A model generated the notes under the pieces. The model was not told where the DNA came from, ran no database searches, and was given only the letters and a program-made list of their open reading frames with translations. Position numbers and translations under genes: made by a program. DNA of 36,813 nucleotides. Origin: an uncultured Acidobacteriota bacterium. Lineage in GTDB: Bacteria > Acidobacteriota > Polarisedimenticolia > Polarisedimenticolales > Polarisedimenticolaceae. The DNA is taken from the NCBI GenBank assembly GCA_945787955.1, contig CALZKF010000019.1, positions 1 to 36,813 of the forward strand, written 5' to 3'. Below are positions 1 to 8,136 of this stretch, piece after piece. Position 1 is the first letter of the stretch; each line of letters starts with the position of its first letter.

Positions 1-1049
1 ATCGGCGCCAGGAACAAGGTGTCGCCGTAACGGTAATCCACTTGATCCGGAACGTTTTTGAGCACTGCGGCCACCGAGGTGATGATCCCCATGCGCCTGA
101 AAAAAGCGCTGATTGAATTATCAAGGTAACCGGATTCGGTCCAGCCCGAGGCGGTATTCAGCGATGCATCGATCCGTCGGGCGGTTCCCAGCCGATCGTC
201 CTGGTTGCGGTAGGTATTGTAGACTGGGAAGATCACGAATATGGCAACCAGCAGGATGACCAGGATCGATTTCCACGGCAGATTCCTGCGGGCGTACCAA
301 AAGGCCACTGTCGGCAGGGCGATCATGATGATCGCATGCTCCTTGCCTCCAATGTGCAGGTACATGACGAGCAGCGACAGCGGGATGAAAATGGAAAGCA
401 CGAGGTTGCGCCGGCTCCTGCCCAGGGCGCCGGCCCATACCATGTACCAGATCACGAACCAGATGAAATAATAGATCAGGGCGACCTGTTGGCCGACACT
501 CAGGATCCCCACGAACCTGCCCGAACTCAGGCGGTTGCGTACAAAGGCGGAGTCCGCCAACTGCCCCACGAACCCGACTCCTCCCACAAGCAGGTAGAAT
601 GCAAGGCCGGTCGGCACCAGGCTCCCCAACCGGCTCGGCTTCGCCCGGCGGCCAAGGGTGAGGTACCCGGCGGTCTGGGCCAGGTAACCCACCAGCGCCA
701 TGGCCAGGGCAGGCGTCAGCCAGTAAACCAGTGAGCGGTACTGCAGATCCTCGACGCGCACCTTGAGGTACAGGGCGGAGAACCCGAAGTACAGGAAATA
801 AAGCAGCCCTGCCGGATACATGATTTCGAAGTAGTCGAACCGGCCGGCCTTCTTGCGGATGACGCCGTAGCTCAAAGGGATTGCCAGCAGAACCAGAGCC
901 ATGGTCAGGTCCACCACCTGGGTCGTGAAAAGCAGTGTCGTTACCATGCAGGCGAGCAGCAGGAACCCGATCGCCAGCACCAGGGAGCTGCGCTGTCCGT
1001 GGGGGGCGGCGACCGCCGCCGGTCCCGGTTGTTGCGGTAATCCGTTCAA
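1..1049 (-). CDS. Wzy-like polytopic membrane protein, partial (3' end beyond window)
   Basis: The visible 349 codons encode a strongly hydrophobic protein with about eight or more membrane segments and short loops. A hydrophilic, proline-rich start precedes the first helix. Later motifs include GGKEHAIIMIALP and a cytoplasmic or periplasmic stretch ending RYGDTLFLAPI. Long polytopic proteins with this late Arg/Tyr-Gly-Asp stretch are typical of oligosaccharide repeat-unit polymerases (Wzy-like). The position at the end of a nucleotide-sugar and O-antigen ligase operon supports that reading. I chose the TTG start at 1049 because AGAGG lies just upstream and no ATG exists between it and the preceding in-frame stop. 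The gene follows the TPR gene by 72 bp and is in the same frame. The family assignment is inferred from topology and context, so another polysaccharide membrane protein remains possible. Confidence 0.6.
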   Translation of the reverse strand, partial: MNGLPQQPGPAAVAAPHGQRSSLVLAIGFLLLACMVTTLLFTTQVVDLTMALVLLAIPLSYGVIRKKAGRFDYFEIMYPAGLLYFLYFGFSALYLKVRVEDLQYRSLVYWLTPALAMALVGYLAQTAGYLTLGRRAKPSRLGSLVPTGLAFYLLVGGVGFVGQLADSAFVRNRLSSGRFVGILSVGQQVALIYYFIWFVIWYMVWAGALGRSRRNLVLSIFIPLSLLVMYLHIGGKEHAIIMIALPTVAFWYARRNLPWKSILVILLVAIFVIFPVYNTYRNQDDRLGTARRIDASLNTASGWTESGYLDNSISAFFRRMGIITSVAAVLKNVPDQVDYRYGDTLFLAP

Positions 1050-1121
1050 TTCATTCCTCTTGGTCCACAAACGACTGGACCGCACCAAGGGATACTCCCA
1101 CAGCAGGCGAGGGTCAAGCGG

Positions 1122-2414
1122 CTATCGTGCCGTTTCCCAGGAAGTCGCCCGGGCCGCCAGTTTCCCGGCCAGACGCAGCAGCTCGGGGTGTTCCGGCCCC
1201 AGTTCTTCACCGGCTTCAAGAAGGGTGGAGCGCACCGCGGTCAGGTCGCCGGTCTCCAGGTAGAAATCCACGAGATCGGACCAGACCGCACTGTTTTTCG
1301 GATCGAGGAGGGCCGCCCATTTAAGGGATTGCTCCGCGGTGTCGAACCGTTCCAGTTGCACCGCCACCCGGGCGAAGGCCAAGGCGTACCGGGTGCTTTG
1401 GGGAGCCATTTGACGGCAGCGGTTAAGGTAGTCGAATGCCAGGACAAGATCGCCCCGTTTGCGCGCTATTTCAGCCCGGTTGGTGTAAACGGCCAACTTG
1501 AACGCCTCATTGAGTGCCGCCTCATCCATGTAGACCAGGGCCTCGTCATAACGTTCCTGGCCTTTCAGGACCAGGGCCAGGTGGAATGCAGTTTCCGCCT
1601 GGTGGAGTGCCTTGGCCGGCTCGGAACGGGCCGATCGGAAGAGGGACTCGGCCCGGGGCAGGTCCCCCAAGCGGTGATACAGCTTGCCCAGGGAAAACAG
1701 ATGGCGTTCACGGCTGATCAACGGCGCTTCGTCCAACACCGCCTCGGAGGATCGGGCGAACGCAAGGCGCAGTGCCGGATCGTCCAGCGCTACCAGGTCG
1801 TCGTACCTCCAGAAGTCGGGCTGATGGATGGCGGCCTCCTCAACGGCGGCCGTTGCTTCTTCCTCCAGACCGAATTCCACCGACCGGATCACCAACCTTT
1901 CCCGGAACGTGTAGATGCCCGGCTCCTTCTTGATAGCCCACCTCAGGAACCCGAATCCGGTCCGCCCCTCCGGCCCGACACGTTCCCATGCCGGCCTGGT
2001 CAACAGAGACAGGTCCGGCGTCTCCCCGGCCCGCCGGCTCTCCTCCAGCCGGAAATAGACTTCCGATATCCCCTGCCAGGACCATCCCGAGACCGGACAG
2101 CTATCGGCAGCGGCGCGGTAGCCGTCCAGAGCCCGGCTGAGGTGCATGCTCCGCTCTTCTCCGGAATCGGGCACCTGCAGCAGCATGTCGTACAGGCCGG
2201 TCCGGACTTCCGCCTCCAGCCAGAGCGCCTCGTAGCGGTTGATCCCCACAGCGGCTCGCTCCAGGTAGGGCAGCGCCGCGTCGTAGTATCCAAGTGCTGC
2301 GGCGGCGCTCCCCCGGGCGAAAGCAACCCCCCCGACCATACCGGTCACCGCCCGGACACCGAACAACACCGTAAGCGCAAAACCGATCCAGAACGGCAGA
2401 CTGCGCATATTCAT
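1122..2414 (-). CDS. Membrane-anchored tetratricopeptide (TPR) protein of polysaccharide operon
   Basis: The 430-residue protein starts with a single hydrophobic segment (about residues 6-28) that would act as signal anchor. TPR-like helical pairs follow. One is visible right after the anchor (AAAALGYYDAALPYLERA) and a run of them fills about residues 230-425, for example LGKLYHRLGDLPRAESLF and FAYARVAVQLERFDTAEQSL-like units. Such proteins are often encoded beside O-antigen ligase-type genes, where they are thought to be scaffolds for chain-length control or assembly on the periplasmic side. Its ATG overlaps the stop of the O-antigen ligase gene by four bases, so the two are probably coupled. 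It has no enzyme motif. The TPR fold is well supported, but the exact role is inferred only from context. Confidence 0.8.
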   Translation of the reverse strand: MNMRSLPFWIGFALTVLFGVRAVTGMVGGVAFARGSAAAALGYYDAALPYLERAAVGINRYEALWLEAEVRTGLYDMLLQVPDSGEERSMHLSRALDGYRAAADSCPVSGWSWQGISEVYFRLEESRRAGETPDLSLLTRPAWERVGPEGRTGFGFLRWAIKKEPGIYTFRERLVIRSVEFGLEEEATAAVEEAAIHQPDFWRYDDLVALDDPALRLAFARSSEAVLDEAPLISRERHLFSLGKLYHRLGDLPRAESLFRSARSEPAKALHQAETAFHLALVLKGQERYDEALVYMDEAALNEAFKLAVYTNRAEIARKRGDLVLAFDYLNRCRQMAPQSTRYALAFARVAVQLERFDTAEQSLKWAALLDPKNSAVWSDLVDFYLETGDLTAVRSTLLEAGEELGPEHPELLRLAGKLAARATSWETAR

Positions 2415-3862
2415 GAGCCGGTCTCCGAGTGCCGGTGCAGGGCTACTGCCGCAACAACCACGAACATTAGGGCGTTACCGGGGATCTGGTGGTTGAAATC
2501 GACCAGGGCGTGGAGGGAGAGGGAGACCAACCCGATCACCATCCCCAAACGGGCGAGTGTCGCGGTACGGTCCAGGGGGCGCCGGAACTGGATCCGAACC
2601 ATCCGGGAGCCGTAGGCCCAGATCAGGGCCAGCAACAGGAGCCCGGCGACCAGTCCCCCTTCAACCAGGACCTCCAGGTAGTCGTTGTGCAGTTGGATCC
2701 AACGCCCCGGCTCCCCCGGAGGTACGTATGCCGTGAACACATGCCCAAACGCGCCGACCCCGACACCGGTCAGGGGATAATCGGCCACCATGGGAAGAGC
2801 CGCTTTCCATGCCACCACACGTTCGTATTGCCCCAGATCACCGGCGGAAGCAGCGGCAAAATCATCGAGACGTTGCGCCAGTTCGGTCCCGCCGAAACCT
2901 AGCAGGACCGCCGCCGCCAACACGGCAACGACCGTGAGGGCCAGCACCCGGCTGCGGACCGTTCGAAAGCCGAACAGGGCCAGTACCAAAATGCCCGCTC
3001 CGATCAACACCGCAGCCATCTTGCTTGCGGCCAGAATACCGGCCACCAGACATACCAGGCCGGCGCCCAGGGCAACCGGGGCCTGAGGCTCCTTGAACGC
3101 CTGGATACCTCCCTTGCGGAACCGCCACCAGGAATAGCCCAGCAACCACGGCACAGCCAGCTCCATCATGCCGGCGAAATGGTTAGGGTTGACGTAAGGT
3201 CCTATCGACCTCAGCTCCTGGGTCGATTCCCGTATCCACAGCAGTTTGCCGTTGTCGTAGAACAGCTGCATGATTCCGATCAGCGCCAGGAGGGCCAGGT
3301 TGGCCAGCAGCACGACCTTGTACAGCGTACAGCGCTGCTGCACCGCCGTCCTCCGGCCGGCCAGCAGGAAGGCCAGGAAAAGAGCCGAAAACCAGAGGCT
3401 CCGCTCCAAGGTGCCTGAAGGATAGAGCGACAGACTCCTCCAGCCCGGATCATTTTCGTTATCGCCCACCGCTTCCGAGGTTTCCGGACCAGCGGGGGCA
3501 TCACCGGAAACATACGCCAGGGCGCGATCATCAAGGGGCGGCGCCGCGTCCCGATGGATCGCCGCCGCACTGGGGCTGAGCAGGTTGACCGCCGCCGGCG
3601 GCAGGGGAACGCATTGGAACAGGCCCCAGAGTCCCAGGAGAACGGGGATCACTAGCCACCGCCGGTCCCTGGCAGGAACGATGCCGGACCAGCCGGACCG
3701 CGCCATCGCAATGAAAACCGCCACGGCGATCAGAAACGCAGCGAGCCGATAAGCCCATATCTCGACACCGCCGAACGCCCACGGCAGCAAACAGACCGCC
3801 GTCAGCAACGGCCAGTCTTCCGCCTCCATGTACGAGGCGGGGCCGTCGTCCAGCCAGGTCAC
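2411..3862 (-). CDS. O-antigen ligase / Wzy_C family membrane protein
   Basis: The 483-residue protein has around ten to twelve hydrophobic segments. It carries the hallmarks of the O-antigen ligase/polymerase family: the GPYVNPNHFAG segment (residues 221-231), the large periplasmic loop with WKAALPMVADYPLTGVGVG (352-370), and LHNDYLEVLVEGG (391-403), whose histidine is the conserved family residue. Members either polymerise undecaprenyl-linked repeats or transfer glycan to lipid A or protein. Sequence alone does not separate ligase from polymerase. An acidic, low-hydrophobicity insertion of about 60 residues (roughly 95-150) lies in an early loop. The start overlaps the manC stop by four bases (ATGA), and the next gene (TPR) overlaps its end in the same way. 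Confidence 0.85.
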   Translation of the reverse strand: MTWLDDGPASYMEAEDWPLLTAVCLLPWAFGGVEIWAYRLAAFLIAVAVFIAMARSGWSGIVPARDRRWLVIPVLLGLWGLFQCVPLPPAAVNLLSPSAAAIHRDAAPPLDDRALAYVSGDAPAGPETSEAVGDNENDPGWRSLSLYPSGTLERSLWFSALFLAFLLAGRRTAVQQRCTLYKVVLLANLALLALIGIMQLFYDNGKLLWIRESTQELRSIGPYVNPNHFAGMMELAVPWLLGYSWWRFRKGGIQAFKEPQAPVALGAGLVCLVAGILAASKMAAVLIGAGILVLALFGFRTVRSRVLALTVVAVLAAAVLLGFGGTELAQRLDDFAAASAGDLGQYERVVAWKAALPMVADYPLTGVGVGAFGHVFTAYVPPGEPGRWIQLHNDYLEVLVEGGLVAGLLLLALIWAYGSRMVRIQFRRPLDRTATLARLGMVIGLVSLSLHALVDFNHQIPGNALMFVVVAAVALHRHSETGS

Positions 3863-4887
3863 AGCAGGTCCTTCCGGCGGCGTTTCTTCAGGGTTTCCAC
3901 CACCAGTTTGACCTGTTCGGTTCTGGCGCGCGACACCACAAGCAACGCGTCGCCGCTGTCCACAACCGCCACCCCCGGCACCCCGACCACAGCGACCATC
4001 TTCTCTCCGGCGAACACCACCGAGCCCTCGCTATCCAGCAGGATGCGGCTGCGGGCGTGAGGGTCCTTCGACCGCAGGCGACCGGCGGCATCCCACGAGC
4101 CCAGATCATCCCAGCCGGCATCCAGAGGCACAACCTGTACATCGGTGGCCTGTTCCATGACGGCGTAATCCACCGACAGCCGGGTGGCGCGTTCCCAGGC
4201 GCCGCGTTCGCCTGCCAGGTGAGCCGCCACGGCCCGGCGGATCCGGGGCGCTGTGCGGTCCATTTCCTCAAGGAAGCGGGCCGCTCTCCAGACGAACATG
4301 CCGCCATTCCAGAGGTATCGACCGGACTTCACGAACCGGCGTGCCCGAGCCGGGTCCGGCTTCTCCACGAACTTCGCCACAACAGTGGCCCCGCCCCCTT
4401 GCGGCACCGTCGCGCACTTGAGATATCCAAAGCCGGTGGCGGCTCGGTCCGGACGGATTCCGAGGCAGACCAGGGAGCCCTGTTGGGCGACGTCCACCGC
4501 CCGGTGAACTGCCGCAGTGAACTTCGGAACATCCCCGATGACATGATCGGTGGGAAAGACACCAACCACGGCGGTGGCGTCCCGGGCCTGCACCGTGGCA
4601 CAGGCCAGTGCAATGGCCGGCGCCGTATCCCGTCCGGAAGGCTCCACGATCAGGTTGCCGCGCTTCAACCCAGGCAGCAGCTTCCGGATCCTGGCCTTAT
4701 GCGAATCGGGCGCAACGACCCAGATCCTGGTTTCGGGAGCCAGGCGGCGCACCCGTTTCCAGGTCGAAACCAGGAGAGGATCCTTGCCTCCCAGTGCCAG
4801 GAACTGCTTCGGGTTGTCATGACGGCTGTGGGGCCAGAACCTGGTTCCGCTTCCTCCCGCCAGCAGCACAACATGAAAACGGTCCAT
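3859..4887 (-). CDS. manC: Mannose-1-phosphate guanylyltransferase (GDP-mannose pyrophosphorylase)
   Basis: This enzyme makes GDP-mannose from mannose-1-phosphate and GTP in the cytoplasm. The nucleotidyltransferase signature AGGSGTRFWPHSRHDNPKQF lies at residues 10-29. FPTDHVI, FVEKPD and WNGGMFVWRA follow in the order usual for the family. The length (342 aa) covers only the guanylyltransferase part. The C-terminal phosphomannose isomerase cupin found in bifunctional ManC/AlgA proteins (about 470 aa) is absent, so mannose-6-phosphate must come from a separate enzyme not seen here. The gene lies 12 bp after the WbpP-like epimerase and overlaps the ligase gene by four bases. GDP-mannose is presumably a donor or precursor for the polysaccharide built by this operon. 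Confidence 0.9.
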   Translation of the reverse strand: MDRFHVVLLAGGSGTRFWPHSRHDNPKQFLALGGKDPLLVSTWKRVRRLAPETRIWVVAPDSHKARIRKLLPGLKRGNLIVEPSGRDTAPAIALACATVQARDATAVVGVFPTDHVIGDVPKFTAAVHRAVDVAQQGSLVCLGIRPDRAATGFGYLKCATVPQGGGATVVAKFVEKPDPARARRFVKSGRYLWNGGMFVWRAARFLEEMDRTAPRIRRAVAAHLAGERGAWERATRLSVDYAVMEQATDVQVVPLDAGWDDLGSWDAAGRLRSKDPHARSRILLDSEGSVVFAGEKMVAVVGVPGVAVVDSGDALLVVSRARTEQVKLVVETLKKRRRKDLL

Positions 4888-4899
4888 GGTCTCTCCGGT

Positions 4900-5847
4900 T
4901 CAGTAGGCCTTGCAGGTTGCCTGCAACCCTTCTTCCAGGCCGACTTCCGGCCGGTATCCGATGAGCTTCCCCGCCAGGGTGATATCGGCGAGGGAGTGAC
5001 GGATGTCCCCTTCCCGGGGCTCCTGATATACCGCCTCAGTCTTTTTGCCGGCGATGGTTGCGATTCCGGCCAGCAGATCGTTCAGACTGATCCTCTGCCC
5101 ACAGGCGATGTTGACGGCCCGGCCGAACGCCGCCTCCCCGGCGCTGCAGGCCAGCAGGTTGGCCTGCACCACGTTCCGGATGTATGTGAAATCCCGTGTC
5201 TGGCCGCCGTCTCCGAAGATCACAGGTTGGCCGCCGCCCTTGATTGAGGTAACGAAGGCCGGGATGACCGCCGAATACTCACTGGTTGGGTCCTGCCTGG
5301 GGCCGAATACATTGAAGTACCGCAGGGCGACGGTCGGCAGGCTGTACAGGTCCCAGAACTGCCGGCAGTAGATTTCCGCCGTGAGTTTCTGGAGACCGTA
5401 AGGCGAGATCGGCGCCGGAGCCATGGTCTCCACCTTGGGCAGCGCTTCGCTCTCACCGTAAAGCGAAGAGGATGATGCGTAGACGAACCTGGACACACCG
5501 GCGTCCCTCGCCGCGATCAGGAGATTGAGAGATCCCGTTACGTTGACGGCGTTGGAGCTTTCAGGGTCCAGGACCGAGCGCTTGACCGAGGGCATGGCGG
5601 CCTGGTGCAGCACGAAATCCATACCGCGCACCGCACGGTTGCATACGTCGCTGTCCCGGATATCTCCGAGGCTGAACTCGTAGGAGCCTCCTCCCGCCCC
5701 GGCCCATTCCCCGGCATCGCCGAGGTTGGTCTCGCGGCCGGTGGAAAGGTCGTCCAGTACCCGGACGTTATGCCCCGACCTCAGGATCTCTTCAACCAGA
5801 TTCGACCCGATGAATCCGGCTCCGCCGGTAACAAGATAGGAACTCAA
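4900..5847 (-). CDS. NAD-dependent UDP-hexose/UDP-HexNAc 4-epimerase, WbpP-like
   Basis: An extended short-chain dehydrogenase/reductase of 315 aa. It has the NAD-binding TGGAGFIG motif right at the N-terminus (residues 7-14), the serine run YASSSSLYGE, and the catalytic tyrosine-lysine pair in SPYGLQK (Tyr150, Lys154). RYFNVFGPRQDP and the GDGGQTRDFTYI segment are typical of WbpP/GalE-type epimerases, which interconvert UDP-GlcNAc and UDP-GalNAc or UDP-Glc and UDP-Gal. I chose TTG at 5847 rather than the in-frame GTG at 5865. A perfect GGAGG lies seven bases before this TTG, and the stop codon of ugd ends one base before it, which is the classical arrangement for translational coupling. The exact substrate cannot be settled from sequence. 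Confidence 0.85.
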   Translation of the reverse strand: MSSYLVTGGAGFIGSNLVEEILRSGHNVRVLDDLSTGRETNLGDAGEWAGAGGGSYEFSLGDIRDSDVCNRAVRGMDFVLHQAAMPSVKRSVLDPESSNAVNVTGSLNLLIAARDAGVSRFVYASSSSLYGESEALPKVETMAPAPISPYGLQKLTAEIYCRQFWDLYSLPTVALRYFNVFGPRQDPTSEYSAVIPAFVTSIKGGGQPVIFGDGGQTRDFTYIRNVVQANLLACSAGEAAFGRAVNIACGQRISLNDLLAGIATIAGKKTEAVYQEPREGDIRHSLADITLAGKLIGYRPEVGLEEGLQATCKAY

Positions 5848-5848
5848 A

Positions 5849-7156
5849 TCATTTCCTCCCGACACCGGTGTATCGGAATCCCAGCTTCCGCATCTTTACC
5901 GGCTCAAAGACGTTTCGAAGGTCCACAACCAACGGCTCGCGAAGTCGTTCCGAGATACGGGCCAGGTCCAGGCCCCTGAACTGGTTCCATTCGGTGGCGA
6001 TTACGAGCAGGTCTGCAGAGTCGCACGCATCGTATTCGTCGGTGCAGTAAACCACGTCCTTTCGCCTGGTTCGTGCCGCCCCTTCCATTCCGATCGGATC
6101 GTAGACCCGCATCCGGGCCCCAAGCCCGCTTAACCGGTTCAGGATTTCGATGGCCGGCGACTCGCGCAGATCGTCCGTGTTCGGCTTGAACGTCAACCCC
6201 AGGAGGGCGATGACCTTCCCCGATACATCGCCCCCGGTCGCCGCGAGGATCTTTTCCACCATCTTTCCCGGCCGCTCCTCGTTGACGCGGATAACCGCGG
6301 AGACGATCTGCAGGTCGGTGCCGCAGTCCCTGGCCAGTTCCAGAATCGCCCGGGTATCCTTGGGAAAACAGGAGCCGCCGTAGCCCGGGCCGGGGTGGAG
6401 AAATTTCGGGCCGATGCGCTTGTCCAGCCCCATGCCTTTGGCCACGGCGTGGATGTCGGCGTCGACCTGCTCGCACAGATCGGCCATCTCGTTGATGAAT
6501 GATATCTTGGTTGCCAAAAAGGCGTTGGACGCGTACTTGATTACTTCGGCGGTCACAACGTCGGTAACCACAATCGGCGTTTCGATGAGGTAGAGCGGGC
6601 GGTAGAGATCCTGAAGAATCGCCGTGGCCTGCTCGTCTTCCGTCCCGAGCACGACCCGGTTGGGGCGCATGAAGTCCTCGATGGCGGAGCCCTCCCGCAG
6701 GAATTCCGGATTGGACGCAACGCTGAACGGATGCTCTTCCGCTTTGTGCTCCTCGATAATCTCTCGAACCATGCTGCCCGTGCCGGCCGGTACGGTGCTC
6801 TTGGTCACCACCACCTTGAACGAGTTCAGATTCTCGGCCACGGACCGTGCGACCTCACGGACGAAGGACAGATCCGCACGGCCGTCTTCTCCCTGGGGTG
6901 TGCCTACGGCGATGAAAACCACCAGGGCTTCACGGATCGATCGGTCCAGTTCGGTGGTGAAGGAGAGGCGTCCGGCTGCGACGTTCCTGTGCACCACCTG
7001 CTCAAGGCCTGGTTCGTAAATCGGCAATTTCCCTTGCAACAGCAGTTCGATCTTGGACTCGTCCTTGTCCACACAAGTGACGTGGTTGCCGAACTCGGCG
7101 AAGCACGCCCCGGTCACCAGTCCGACGTACCCGGTTCCCACTACGGTGATATTCAT
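5849..7156 (-). CDS. ugd: UDP-glucose 6-dehydrogenase
   Basis: This cytoplasmic enzyme oxidises UDP-glucose to UDP-glucuronate with two NAD+. The 435-residue protein begins MNITVVGTGYVGLVTG, a Rossmann motif characteristic of bacterial UGDH (TuaD/RkpK type). It contains TKSTVPAGTG, the SNPEFLREG segment, and the catalytic cysteine in GPGYGGSCFPKDT (Cys263). LGLTFKPNTDDLRESPA marks the C-terminal UDP-binding domain. Length is normal for the family. The reading frame is open far upstream, but the ATG at 7156 sits on the four-base ATGA overlap with the epimerase stop and gives the family's usual N-terminus, so it is the real start. Its product feeds the adjacent UDP-glucuronate 4-epimerase. Confidence 0.95.
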   Translation of the reverse strand: MNITVVGTGYVGLVTGACFAEFGNHVTCVDKDESKIELLLQGKLPIYEPGLEQVVHRNVAAGRLSFTTELDRSIREALVVFIAVGTPQGEDGRADLSFVREVARSVAENLNSFKVVVTKSTVPAGTGSMVREIIEEHKAEEHPFSVASNPEFLREGSAIEDFMRPNRVVLGTEDEQATAILQDLYRPLYLIETPIVVTDVVTAEVIKYASNAFLATKISFINEMADLCEQVDADIHAVAKGMGLDKRIGPKFLHPGPGYGGSCFPKDTRAILELARDCGTDLQIVSAVIRVNEERPGKMVEKILAATGGDVSGKVIALLGLTFKPNTDDLRESPAIEILNRLSGLGARMRVYDPIGMEGAARTRRKDVVYCTDEYDACDSADLLVIATEWNQFRGLDLARISERLREPLVVDLRNVFEPVKMRKLGFRYTGVGRK

Positions 7157-8136
7157 GATCGGCTCTTTGGCCCCCTGTTGTGCGAGCGGAACCATGCGAC
7201 GAATCTGTCGAGCCCTTCCTCGATGCCGATCCGTGGCTCCCAAGACAGTTCTTCCCTGGACCGGGTGGTATCGGCCCAGGTCCGGTCCACATCGCCCGGT
7301 TGCATCGGCTTGATGTCGATGTCGGCATCGCGGTTCAGTCGCGTTGATATCATTTCGATCAGCCCGGCCAGGGTGACGGTCCGGGAACCTCCCAGGTTCC
7401 AGATGTGATACCCGGAAAGATGGTCCATTGCCGCGATGATGCCCTCGACGATATCGTCGATATAGGTGTAATCCCGGGCCGAACTGCCGTCCCCGAACTG
7501 GGAGATCGACAACCCGCCGGCAATGGAACGCGTGAAGTGGTGGATCGCCATCTCCGGGCGCTGGCGCGGACCGTACACCGTGAAAAACCGCAGGCAAGCG
7601 ACCTTGAGCCCGAAGAGGTGATGATGGGCGTGACACAGCACCTCGCCGGCTTTTTTGGTTGCCGCATAGGGCGAGATCGGGTGGTCCACAGGGTCGTCCT
7701 CCGCAAACGGCACCTTGGCGTTGTTGCCGTACACCGATGATGACGACCCGAACAGGAAGCGGTCGATGCGGTGGAGTCTGCAGGCCTCGAGCAGGCAGGT
7801 CGTCCCGACCAGATTGACCGATGTGTACAGTTGCGGATCGGCGATGGAAGGCCTTACCCCGGCGCGTGCGGCGAGATGGACCACCGTGCCGAACGATGTG
7901 CCCGAAAACAGCCGGTCCAAAGTCTCCCGGTCACGGATGTCACCTTCCACCATTCGGTAATTCGGGTCGGCGAGAGCAACCGCCAGATTCCCGCGTTTGA
8001 CCTCGGGATCGTAGAAGGAATCAAAATTGTCCAGCCCGACGACCGTATGGCCGGCGGCGAGAAGCCGTTCCGCCAGGGAGGAGCCGATAAATCCGGCTGC
8101 GCCGGTTACCAGAATTGTGTCTGCGCCGGTTTTCAA
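7153..8136 (-). CDS. UDP-glucuronate 4-epimerase-like NAD-dependent epimerase
   Basis: The 327-residue extended SDR has TGAAGFIG (residues 11-18), the serine run FGSSSSVYG, and the catalytic pair in SPYAATKKAG (Tyr157, Lys161). The stretch FFTVYGPRQRPEMA is the hallmark of UDP-glucuronate epimerases (LpsL/Cap1J type), which convert UDP-GlcA to UDP-GalA. The downstream overlapping ugd gene makes exactly the UDP-GlcA this enzyme would need. The start is a TTG at 8136 that overlaps the stop of the preceding dehydrogenase as TTGA, with AAGAAGG about ten bases upstream. The family is clear. The substrate is inferred from the diagnostic motif plus neighbours, and UDP-glucose or other UDP-sugars are less likely. 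Confidence 0.88.
   Translation of the reverse strand: MKTGADTILVTGAAGFIGSSLAERLLAAGHTVVGLDNFDSFYDPEVKRGNLAVALADPNYRMVEGDIRDRETLDRLFSGTSFGTVVHLAARAGVRPSIADPQLYTSVNLVGTTCLLEACRLHRIDRFLFGSSSSVYGNNAKVPFAEDDPVDHPISPYAATKKAGEVLCHAHHHLFGLKVACLRFFTVYGPRQRPEMAIHHFTRSIAGGLSISQFGDGSSARDYTYIDDIVEGIIAAMDHLSGYHIWNLGGSRTVTLAGLIEMISTRLNRDADIDIKPMQPGDVDRTWADTTRSREELSWEPRIGIEEGLDRFVAWFRSHNRGPKSRS

Noticed and set aside
1188-2615. Long plus-strand open frame (475 codons) across the TPR gene and the end of the ligase gene
   Set aside because: It spans the junction of two well-supported minus-strand genes and shows no domain. Same mirror effect.
7157-7636. Upstream extension of the ugd reading frame by 160 codons
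   Set aside because: It runs inside the epimerase gene in another frame and has no family similarity. The ATG at 7156 gives the normal N-terminus.
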